Source: Pseudomonas oleovorans subsp. oleovorans (GTDB lineage: Bacteria > Pseudomonadota > Gammaproteobacteria > Pseudomonadales > Pseudomonadaceae). Taken from it: a stretch of DNA of 64,000 nucleotides. The position numbers were made by a program, and so were the translations under genes. Every line of letters starts with the position of its first letter. Within the stretch, counting starts at the first letter, position 1. Of this stretch, positions 57,415 to 64,000 are shown one piece after another. The stretch covers positions 18,968-82,967 of the forward strand of contig NZ_NIUB01000022.1 in the NCBI RefSeq assembly GCF_002197815.1, written 5' to 3'. The notes under the pieces are model-generated. The model made no database searches. It worked only from the letters and a program-made list of their open reading frames with translations, and was not told the origin of the DNA.

Positions 57415-57744
57415 GTGGATAGCACGATGAACGACTCTGGCCGTGCAACTGGGAGACATGTCGGGTTCTTCTCGATTTTCCCCATCCTTGCGAAGCTTCT
57501 ATGGCGCTACGGACGCAGGCTGTTGAGCGTGGACACTATCGTCGCTCTGGAGAAAAGTCAGAGTGGGGGCAATGGTGAGCGCTCTGTCGAGGTTGAGCTA
57601 CTTGAGCAGTCGCTGGAGCGTAACAAGCACCACTTCCATGTCGATCCGGCGAAGCTTGGCCTGAGCAATGGCCAGTTGCCCGGTGACTTGCGTCGCCCTG
57701 TCCTCTACGTGAAGAAGGAGGCCGGCGATGACTGCAACGGGTAG
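57415..57744 (+). CDS. Unrecognised 109-residue protein
   Basis: GTG 57415 or ATG 57427 could be the start; neither has a strong ribosome site. The product has a hydrophobic amphipathic stretch, GFFSIFPILAKLLWRYGRRLL (about 17-37), an acidic helix (about 55-68) and a basic, His-containing segment (RNKHHFHVD). It overlaps rSAM10 by 17 bases. It could be a small partner protein or another substrate; a single Cys near the end argues against a cysteine-rich precursor. Confidence 0.5.
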   Translation: MDSTMNDSGRATGRHVGFFSIFPILAKLLWRYGRRLLSVDTIVALEKSQSGGNGERSVEVELLEQSLERNKHHFHVDPAKLGLSNGQLPGDLRRPVLYVKKEAGDDCNG

Positions 57745-58885
57745 TCAGTTTGGGCACGATGTGCCCGATACCATCGAGAATGGGTACTTCGTCTTCACGA
57801 TCATGCCCACCCTGCATTGCCCCTATAACTGCAAGCATTGCTACCTATCCCTAGAGCAGCGCCGTGATACCACGACGATGACCATTGAGCAGATGCGTGA
57901 GGTATGCCGCAAGGTAGATGCCTACTGGGATCAGGTGCAGCCCCCCCACCGAGTAGTCCTTGTGTACAACTACGGCGGGGAGCCGACCAGCACTGGCCCA
58001 GACTATTTCGAGAGCTACGTCCAGATGATGGCCGAGGAATTCCCTGCGGCTAAGGGCTATGAAGTGAAGCATGTGATGCTCACGTCACTGCTCGGTGTGG
58101 ACCTGGATGTATGGGCGCCGCTTTGGCATCGGCATACGGGTGGCTATATCCAGACCTCATACGATGGGTCTATGCGTTCGAACTCCTATGTTCGGAAGTG
58201 GGAAGCAAAGGTACGTGACGCTGTGGCTCGCGGTCTTCGCGTGGCAACCATCAGCGTGGTCAATTCGGACCTCCTTGCCCAAGGTGCTGCGCAGACTCTC
58301 GACATACTGACTGACCTGGGCATATGCGAGACAGGCTGGCTGCCGTTCATGTTGAACGAGCAGAACTCTGTACCCGGCAAGTACGACCGCTATGCGCCGA
58401 CAATGACCGCGTTCAATGACTACATGATCGCGATGCTCGATCACTGGTACTCGCTCAAGTACAGAGGGCTCACACCGCCATCCATCGGTGAGGCGCACTT
58501 TGCAGTTGATCGCTCGAAGCGAACCCCCATGAGCAACATGTGTGGACAGACGCTGTTCCTGCTGCCAAATGGCGACTTCGTTTTGCCGAACTACAGAGAC
58601 GGCTACACGGAGTACATGCACTCATTCGGGAACATCCTGGATGGGGATACCAGCTTCCACGACATTCTGGTTTCGCGTGAGCGCCGGCTCTACATGCGGA
58701 GACAGGTGACGCGGAACAACAATCCAGAATGCCAGGGCTGCTCATACAAGAACGCCTGCCTACTGGAGTTCGCCAAGCCTAACAAACCGAACGACGAATG
58801 CTTTGGGGCAAAGCGATTCGTTGAGCATGCCATTCATAGAAACTCGCTCGATCCCATGTTGGACGGGCCGGTTACGCTTTATTGA
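57728..58885 (+). CDS. rSAM10: radical SAM enzyme with SPASM-like cysteines
   Basis: The 385-residue product has CPYNCKHC (Cys 31, 35 and 38) and YGGEP (about 82-86). Late cysteines occur in NMCGQT, ECQGCSYKNAC and DECFGA. The N-terminal 25 residues precede the barrel, longer than in rSAM2. It is the last radical SAM gene and lies 12 bases before the PilT-like gene. Confidence 0.87.
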   Translation: MTATGSQFGHDVPDTIENGYFVFTIMPTLHCPYNCKHCYLSLEQRRDTTTMTIEQMREVCRKVDAYWDQVQPPHRVVLVYNYGGEPTSTGPDYFESYVQMMAEEFPAAKGYEVKHVMLTSLLGVDLDVWAPLWHRHTGGYIQTSYDGSMRSNSYVRKWEAKVRDAVARGLRVATISVVNSDLLAQGAAQTLDILTDLGICETGWLPFMLNEQNSVPGKYDRYAPTMTAFNDYMIAMLDHWYSLKYRGLTPPSIGEAHFAVDRSKRTPMSNMCGQTLFLLPNGDFVLPNYRDGYTEYMHSFGNILDGDTSFHDILVSRERRLYMRRQVTRNNNPECQGCSYKNACLLEFAKPNKPNDECFGAKRFVEHAIHRNSLDPMLDGPVTLY

Positions 58886-58897
58886 GAAGGGGGTTAC

Positions 58898-59926
58898 GTG
58901 AGCTACGCATCGCAAATCGAAGTCGCCGATGAAAGCAAGATGGAGAGCGCCTTGAAGGAAGGCAGGAACATCTTGCTGACCGAGGACTTTGTGGAAACTA
59001 CTGATTTCCACGGAATCACGACCTTTGGCCGGACACCGGCTGTCTGGCGTGATTTCTTTCAGCAAACCCACGCGCAGAAAGCGAAGGGCTACAACACGCG
59101 GAGTTCGCACTACACGGCGGAGTTCATGGGCTACCGCTACCGCTGCTGCCTTGCGAACTCTCAGAAGGGCTGGGGCATATCGATGCGCCACCTGCCCTTG
59201 AAGATTCCAGCTTTGCGCGACGACCTTGGTCTGGACTGGAACCTGATCAGGCCGCTTACCGAAGGTGCCGGCCTGACCCTCTTTGCTGGCCGAATGAGTT
59301 CGGGCAAGTCCACCACAATGGCTGCAACCATCGGACAGCTTGATCCGCGCTCTGCACAAATTGCCACGGTTGAAGACCCCATCGAGGTGATTTACCCCAG
59401 CCACTCCATAATCCAGCGCGAGATTGGAACTCACGTCGAATCTTTCCCAGAGGCGATCCGAGATTGCGTTCGGCAGAGCCGGACCACTATCGTGGTTTCT
59501 GAAATCCGGGACTCGGAAACGGCGAATGCTGCGCTTTTGGCTGCATCCACTGGCCACAGTGTATTTGCCACCATCCATGCTGACAGTGCGCTCGACATTT
59601 ACACCCGGATGCTCGCGTTGGTTGACCAGCGATACGAGCGCGTGCTCGCTCGAAACCTGCGCGGGCTTTGGTGGCAGCATGTGGTTCGATTCGGCACTAG
59701 CGAGCGCAAGCCGATTCCGATCTATGAGTCAATAATTGTAGACACGGAGGCCCGCAACATCTTCGATAAAGGGCCAAGCGCTCTGCCTATGCTGGCTGGC
59801 GTTATGGACAACCAAAAGCGCAAGAGCATGGCTGAGGTCGCGATGATGCAGGTGGCCCGAGGCTTGGCGACCCGCGAAGAACTGTCTGAGTTCATCCAGC
59901 GCCGAAATCGCCTCTCGAACGATTGA
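58898..59926 (+). CDS. PilT-like type IV pilus retraction ATPase
   Basis: GTG 58898 gives a 342-residue ATPase with Walker A GRMSSGKSTT (about 130-139), TVEDPIE (about 155-161), Walker B IVVSEIRDSETA (about 196-207) and the His box STGHSVFATIHAD. It lacks the zinc knuckle of assembly ATPases, as PilT does. Note that R64 pilT is a different protein, a lytic transglycosylase. Its place at the end of the radical SAM block, in the same direction and before the terminator, is the strongest sign that the block and the pilus are one functional unit. Confidence 0.85.
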   Translation: MSYASQIEVADESKMESALKEGRNILLTEDFVETTDFHGITTFGRTPAVWRDFFQQTHAQKAKGYNTRSSHYTAEFMGYRYRCCLANSQKGWGISMRHLPLKIPALRDDLGLDWNLIRPLTEGAGLTLFAGRMSSGKSTTMAATIGQLDPRSAQIATVEDPIEVIYPSHSIIQREIGTHVESFPEAIRDCVRQSRTTIVVSEIRDSETANAALLAASTGHSVFATIHADSALDIYTRMLALVDQRYERVLARNLRGLWWQHVVRFGTSERKPIPIYESIIVDTEARNIFDKGPSALPMLAGVMDNQKRKSMAEVAMMQVARGLATREELSEFIQRRNRLSND

Positions 59927-59958
59927 GGTCGCTTCAAGGCCGCTGGAGCGTCATCAAA

Positions 59959-59983
59959 AAAGGCCAGGGATTCCCTGGCCTTT
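59959..59983 (+). terminator. Rho-independent terminator after the PilT-like gene
   Basis: AAAGGCCAGGG and CCCTGGCCTTT arms with a three-base loop. It is A-rich on the left and T-rich on the right, so it may also serve the convergent EAL gene. It marks the end of the pilus/radical SAM operon. Confidence 0.9.
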
Positions 59984-60018
59984 CTCATTGTTCAGAAGTG
60001 TGCGCCGTGGCGTGCCAG

Positions 60019-60843
60019 TTACCGCTGGGCGAAGTCTGTAATACCCGCAGCGCCCACAGGAAGGCGACTCATCTTAGCGCCAGTCGTAGGCCGTTCGGCC
60101 AAGGCCCGTAACCGAGTTCCGGGGACGGGAAGTGAGGTTAAGGGAATCGGTTCCCACAGATGAAAGCCCTGGCAGTAGTCCGCTTCAAGGTGTCGCGCCA
60201 TGGCGAGTTGGGATTCAGTCTCGATGCCCTCGATGACAACAGTCTTGCCATTGGTTCTGCACCAACGGATCAGCTGGGAGATAGTCTCCAGATAAGCGGG
60301 CTCTGCACTCATTCTCATCGTAGAGCGATTGGAAAGCTTGCATCCCGTGATCAGGTCGGATCGAAGCAGGTCCGACTTTGCATAGCCCTCGTCAATGTCA
60401 TCGAGCACCACGGTGATCTGTCTGCTGGTCAGCCATCTGACGCTCTCCAAGAGCAGGGGCACCTTACCGTCTGCCGTCTCGGTGATTTCAACGGTGACTT
60501 GACTAGAGAGCCCGTGATCTTCGATGACCTTGGCTATCGATTTTGTAGCCCGTGGTGTGCTTAGGGTTACTTGCGAGAGATTCAGCCAGAGGTTCATTCC
60601 GGCAACCTGAGAGGCGTCATGGCATACCATTCTGGTGATGAGTGCATCGAGCGCTGGCATTGTTCCGTTGCGCTCGGCCTCGGTGATGACCGAGAGAGCA
60701 GTGAGGTTTCTGCTGTTGGGCTTGACCCGCAGAAGGGACTCGTAAGCAACTACTTCCAACTCGTCTTGGTGAATCTTCGCTACTGGCTGATAGACCATGT
60801 AGATGGGAAGGCGTACAGGCTCCATCATCGTTTTGTCGTCCAT
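60019..60843 (-). CDS. EAL-domain cyclic di-GMP phosphodiesterase
   Basis: The 274-residue protein is a single EAL domain with most catalytic residues present: E35 (as YESLLR), N88 (LNLS), E119 and E122 (VEITET), D148-D149 (VLDDID), K169, E205 (VIEGIE) and Q225 (CQGF). It is therefore probably active, lowering cyclic di-GMP. No sensor domain or membrane segment is attached. Cyclic di-GMP often controls type IV pili, so it may act on the pilus encoded next to it. It is transcribed towards the operon terminator. Confidence 0.83.
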   Translation of the reverse strand: MDDKTMMEPVRLPIYMVYQPVAKIHQDELEVVAYESLLRVKPNSRNLTALSVITEAERNGTMPALDALITRMVCHDASQVAGMNLWLNLSQVTLSTPRATKSIAKVIEDHGLSSQVTVEITETADGKVPLLLESVRWLTSRQITVVLDDIDEGYAKSDLLRSDLITGCKLSNRSTMRMSAEPAYLETISQLIRWCRTNGKTVVIEGIETESQLAMARHLEADYCQGFHLWEPIPLTSLPVPGTRLRALAERPTTGAKMSRLPVGAAGITDFAQR

Positions 60844-61121
60844 TCAGCACCTGCAAAAAAGGGGGGGGGTCTTGTTGTCATAATTGGTAATGCCCCCTCG
60901 TAGCCCCCATTTTTGGAGGTGCCTGCCCCTTTCTCATCGATTTTTTTTTGCATTGGGAAGGAGGCTAAGAATGCCCCCGCTCGGAACCACCCTGCTTAGA
61001 GTGGTTCTAGGCGTCCATCCTCGATCCTGGGTTCCTGTAATTGGGGGTGACGATCTTTTGGTGGCGCGGCTGACACACAGGAGCGGGCGTTATCGTTTGG
61101 GCATCACAGGAGGATTCCCCC
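60844..61121. promoter_or_regulatory. Divergent promoter region between the EAL and repair genes
   Basis: The 278-base gap has a GGGGGGGGG run near 60862 and a TTTTTTTT run near 60940, both unusual. It also contains two GCCCCC motifs (about 60889-60910 and 60972-60978). AGGAGG at 61108-61113 is the ribosome site of ATG 61122. No precise -35/-10 pair could be assigned. Confidence 0.35.
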
Positions 61122-63803
61122 ATGTCCCTTATTGCCCACCTTCAAAACCTCGATAACGACACCCTGGTGCTTGCAGCGACCGAGCGAGTGTCCCGGCATA
61201 TCAAAATGCAGGCGGCTCTGTTGCAGTCCATTGCTGGCAAGCGGTCCTGGTTTGCTAAGGGCAAGGTGCGCACCATCACCCAATGGATCGAGGAAGTGTG
61301 GCTTGAGCAGTTGCCCAGCGAGCAGCTGCTTTACCCAGTTCAAGAACTCGCAGTGGTTAAGAGCGTCGCTGACCGCTCGGGCCTTCTCCCGGAAAACCTG
61401 ATTTCTTCGACCAGCACGGCACGTCGAATCGCTCAGGCCTACTCGACGTTCATCAAGTACAAACTGCCTCAAGATCAGGATCGCTTTCGCTTCAAGCGCG
61501 AGTACGAGGTGTTCTGGCAGTGGCGAGCGCTGATCGAGGCCGAGTGTCGCAAAAGTGGGTGCGTGTTCCGTGCGGAGCTTCCCGCGCTGGTGCTGAGCGC
61601 TATCCATGCCGGCGAGGTGGATTTGCCGCGTAAAGTTGTGATGGTCGGCGTGCTGTACCTGAACCCATCGGAGCGTGCAATTCTCGAAGCTCTACAGGCG
61701 AAGGGTGTGGAGGTTGTGGAACTCGATCTTGAGGGCGAAGCCATTACGCCCAGGCTGAGCCGTGCCGTCACGCAGGCGGATGAATTCGAGCAGGTGGCTG
61801 AATGGGTGAACGCTACTCTCAAGCCTTACATCGAAACGCCCCATGCAGCGCCCACCATTGCGATACTGGTTCCGGCCATGGATACCCACCAAGCGCCTCT
61901 GATCGAAGCTTTGACGATGAGCGTGAGCCCGGCGTCGTTGCTGCCGATTAAGGATGGTGTAGAGGTGCGCGAACCATGGGATATTTCCAGCGGGGCCACA
62001 CTGGGCGCTCGCCCGATGATCCGCGCTGCCATGGGCATCCTGTCGATCACCAACCGCGAGGCGGATGCAGATGTTTTCAGCCGAGTGCTGCGCTCTAGCT
62101 GGGTAGGTGGCCACGTCAGTGAAGGTGCGCAGCGGTCATTGGTCGATGTTTGGCTGCGAGAGAATAACGGCCTGAATATGGGAGGTAAGGACTACCTTCG
62201 TGCTCTAGCTGCCTGCAAGGTGAGCTGCCCTATCTTCACCGAGAATCTGCGGCACGTTCTGGCCTCCCAGGAAGACGACAGTGAAGATCGCTATCCGTCT
62301 GAGTGGGCCGACTTCTTTACCGCGAGCCTGACCAAGATGGGCTGGCCGGAGGCCGAGACACTTTCCAGCGCAAACTACCAGACCCTGGAGGCTTGGGAAG
62401 AAGCCCTCAAGGTGTTCCGTTCGCTGGACTATCAGTTGGGGCATTGCACCTATCAGCGTTCCTACATGTGGATGCGTGAAATAGTTGATACCTTGCAGTT
62501 CCAGCCCCGCCTCAGTCATGTTGCACCCGTAGCAATCATGACCTATGCGGATGCGGTCGGCCTGAGCTTCGATCATGTATGGATGCTGGGGGCTACCAGC
62601 AAAGTGTTGCCTCTGCCCGCTGATCCGAACCCGTTCCTGCCCCTGGAGTTGCTAACCGCTGCCGGCGTCCCCGAGGCGACTGGTGAAGGCCAGCTCGAAA
62701 AGGCACAGCGTGTAGTTCAGGCTTTGATGACTACCAGCAACGACATTACCGTTTCCTGTTTCGAGCACGATGATCGCGGCAGTAATGTCGGCCCGTCTGT
62801 GTTGTTCGGTGAGTGGCCGGCGCCTCAGCGTAGCAACGTTGCCTGGGGTGGCTTTGTCGGCAATGAAGTCGGCAGCCTGAACCGCGATGACTATCAGGAA
62901 GAAGCTATCCCAGCCGTTGGTGACGAGGAACGTAAGCAGATCAAGGGCGGTGTGAGTGTTTTCCAGAACTATGCGGTAGAGCCGTTCTTTGCCTTTGCAT
63001 GCAACCGCCTTGGAGCCAAGGAGTTCCCGGTTCCGGTGTTCGGTTTTGATCCGCGCATTCAGGGGACCATGCTCCACAAGTGCCTTGAGTTCTTCTGGAC
63101 TGCTGTTCGCACGCAGGAGAAGCTGAAATCGTTCACGCAGGATGAGCTGGATGCCGAGGTGGCTCAGGCAATCGAGCAGGCCAGTGTTGCGCTGTTGTAC
63201 AAGCTCCAATGGCGCTACGGTCGCCGCCTGATTGGTCTGGAGCAGAACCGCCTGCACACCCTGCTGATAGCTTGGATGGAGGTCGAGAAGGCCCGTCACT
63301 ACCCCTTCGAGGTGATTGGTTTCGAGCGGCGCACCGAGGTCAACGTCTTCGGTGTTGAGCTGACGGTGAGCCTCGACCGGATCGACAAGATTTTCGCTCC
63401 CGGCGACGTTACCTATTCCATGCTGTTCGACTACAAGTCGGGCGCCAACTTCACTTTCAAGCGGTTGAATGCAGAGAAGCTGTTGGAGCCACAGCTCCCG
63501 ATCTATGCCACAACGGTTGACCCTGACGCCCTAGGTGTTCCCTCGATTGACGGGATCACGCTGGCGCAAATCAACCCCAAGAAGCTGCACACTCACACCC
63601 GCAGTTCGTTCACCGCTAAGCTCGATGGCTCGGCATCGGGCAAGAATGACGTGTGCCAGCCATCCGAATGGGCTGCGCAAGTAGCTGCGTGGGAGGGGGC
63701 TCTGGAAGAAATGGCTGATGGTTTCCTCGGAGGGAATGGCTGCCTGTCGTCGTTCGATAAGGCGCTGCCTATGGGGTATGAGCATCTGGCGCCGTTGATT
63801 TGA
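61122..63803 (+). CDS. AddB-like repair protein with RecB-family nuclease domain
   Basis: The 893-residue protein resembles the roughly 900-residue 'probable DNA repair' family related to AddB. The first 600 residues form an inactivated helicase-like scaffold with no clear Walker A motif. The C-terminal nuclease has the RecB-type motifs: GTMLHKCLEFF (about 648-658) with the motif His, VSLDRID (about 750-756) and LFDYKSG (about 767-773), giving Asp and Asp-x-Lys, then LEPQLPIYA with the Gln-x-x-x-Tyr. It may process DNA ends together with a UvrD/AddA-like helicase, which would be expected next. The following gene appears to be broken by a mobile element. Confidence 0.8.
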   Translation: MSLIAHLQNLDNDTLVLAATERVSRHIKMQAALLQSIAGKRSWFAKGKVRTITQWIEEVWLEQLPSEQLLYPVQELAVVKSVADRSGLLPENLISSTSTARRIAQAYSTFIKYKLPQDQDRFRFKREYEVFWQWRALIEAECRKSGCVFRAELPALVLSAIHAGEVDLPRKVVMVGVLYLNPSERAILEALQAKGVEVVELDLEGEAITPRLSRAVTQADEFEQVAEWVNATLKPYIETPHAAPTIAILVPAMDTHQAPLIEALTMSVSPASLLPIKDGVEVREPWDISSGATLGARPMIRAAMGILSITNREADADVFSRVLRSSWVGGHVSEGAQRSLVDVWLRENNGLNMGGKDYLRALAACKVSCPIFTENLRHVLASQEDDSEDRYPSEWADFFTASLTKMGWPEAETLSSANYQTLEAWEEALKVFRSLDYQLGHCTYQRSYMWMREIVDTLQFQPRLSHVAPVAIMTYADAVGLSFDHVWMLGATSKVLPLPADPNPFLPLELLTAAGVPEATGEGQLEKAQRVVQALMTTSNDITVSCFEHDDRGSNVGPSVLFGEWPAPQRSNVAWGGFVGNEVGSLNRDDYQEEAIPAVGDEERKQIKGGVSVFQNYAVEPFFAFACNRLGAKEFPVPVFGFDPRIQGTMLHKCLEFFWTAVRTQEKLKSFTQDELDAEVAQAIEQASVALLYKLQWRYGRRLIGLEQNRLHTLLIAWMEVEKARHYPFEVIGFERRTEVNVFGVELTVSLDRIDKIFAPGDVTYSMLFDYKSGANFTFKRLNAEKLLEPQLPIYATTVDPDALGVPSIDGITLAQINPKKLHTHTRSSFTAKLDGSASGKNDVCQPSEWAAQVAAWEGALEEMADGFLGGNGCLSSFDKALPMGYEHLAPLI

Positions 63804-63839
63804 GCGTCTGAGTTTGCTGGCTCATAGGGGCCAGCATCC

Positions 63840-63860
63840 GAAGGAGGTGTGGTGGGCGCA
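63840..63860 (+). promoter_or_regulatory. Ribosome site and start of a gene interrupted by the TnpB element
   Basis: After a GCTGGC/GCCAGC hairpin (63816-63835), a perfect AAGGAGGTG site is followed by GTG 63852 and two further codons. Then the right end of the TnpB element begins at 63861. Read into the element, the frame stops at 63929. This looks like the start of the gene downstream of the AddB-like gene, cut off after three codons. Confidence 0.5.
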
Positions 63861-63925
63861 TTGACATCCTCCACGGCCTCTCGCTTCGCTCGCAGCAAGC
63901 TGGAAGGCCGGGGATTCCTACGGCG
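63861..63925 (-). ncRNA. Right-end region of the second element, candidate omega-RNA scaffold
   Basis: The region folds as CCCCGGCCTTCC against GGAGG and GGCC segments, with an inner CGAGCGAAGCGAG hairpin. In TnpB systems such right-end sequence forms the RNA scaffold, and the flanking DNA (here 63860 and lower) provides the guide. Confidence 0.4.
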
Positions 63926-64000
63926 CTAGGCGGCTTTCGCCGCGTCGTCGCTTCGGTGGGTTCCTGCTGCTGACGGCCTGACAGCGCCGTTCACTCCACA
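63926..64000 (-). CDS. tnpB: C-terminus of TnpB (partial)
   Basis: The last 24 residues, starting CGVNGAVRPSAAGTH, match the end of the truncated copy at 46.6 kb (CEVNGAVMPSAAGTC) but continue with a longer basic/Ala tail (RSDDAAKAA). The rest lies outside the window. The sequence difference shows that the two copies are related but distinct. Confidence 0.8.
   Translation of the reverse strand, partial: CGVNGAVRPSAAGTHRSDDAAKAA

Larger units (their letters stand above)
63861..64000 (-). mobile_element. Right end and tnpB 3' part of a second IS200/IS605-type element
   Basis: Read on the minus strand, the end of a tnpB gene is followed by GGAATCCCC and finally GGAGGATGTCAA, the same terminus as in the remnant at 46756. 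The element continues beyond the window, so whether it is complete is unknown. Confidence 0.75.

Overview
The window is GC-rich and contains almost only plasmid-type functions: two ParB-family proteins with one ParA, a chemotaxis-like operon of the pilus (Pil-Chp) type, a type IVb pilus assembly operon, DNA-processing ATPases, a TOPRIM primase-like protein and TnpB element remnants. Protein style and gene content suggest a large Pseudomonas plasmid, possibly of the IncP-2 megaplasmid type. That assignment is inference, because no replication initiator or resistance gene lies here. No tRNA, rRNA or CRISPR array was seen.

Layout. 1-3722 (minus strand): response regulator, CheW, PilJ-like receptor, CheR, then the first codons of a probable ChpA/CheA. 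3833-4525: a RusA-like protein. 4767-7645: an orphan ParB and a coiled-coil lipoprotein. 7646-10412: parA-parB with palindromic sites on both sides. 10413-11182: a long non-coding stretch, followed by a 49-residue peptide gene. 11557-13598: primase-like protein and LexA/CI-like regulator. 14092-24019: a block of mostly unrecognised genes built around a MoxR-type AAA+ ATPase, a CobT-like VWA protein and a DUF3150-like protein, many with elaborate structured leader sequences. 24084-26614: SprT-like protein, HerA/VirB4-like ATPase and a lipoprotein. 26624-28147 (minus): a membrane-anchored HD protein.

From 28279 to 59926 all intact genes run in one direction with overlaps or short gaps, ending at a strong terminator. 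This block starts with pilus genes (PilL-like, PilN secretin, PilO-like, PilP-like, PilQ ATPase, three prepilins and a PilR/PilC platform). It ends with a PilT-like ATPase. Between them lie ten radical SAM enzymes (rSAM1-10), a secreted peptide with four Cys-His repeats at its C-terminus, a large membrane protein fused to PEP-synthase-like domains, a 2-oxoglutarate/Fe(II) dioxygenase, a Rossmann-like protein and unrecognised companions. I read this as a peptide-maturation system embedded in a conjugative or adhesive pilus operon. It is the strongest candidate here for an undescribed system. A TnpB remnant interrupts the block at 46.2-46.8 kb.

59984-64000: an EAL-domain phosphodiesterase (minus), an AddB/RecB-nuclease-like repair protein, and a second TnpB element that appears to have landed just after the start codon of the next gene.

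Two cross-cutting signals stand out. One is an exact 14-bp palindrome, CCGCGCATGCGCGG, present six times plus one near copy, often inside genes, where it encodes Arg-Ala-Cys-Ala-Glu. The other is a family of leader sequences at 15.1-21.2 kb with pseudoknots and mutually exclusive hairpins. Three of them share the same architecture with different sequences.
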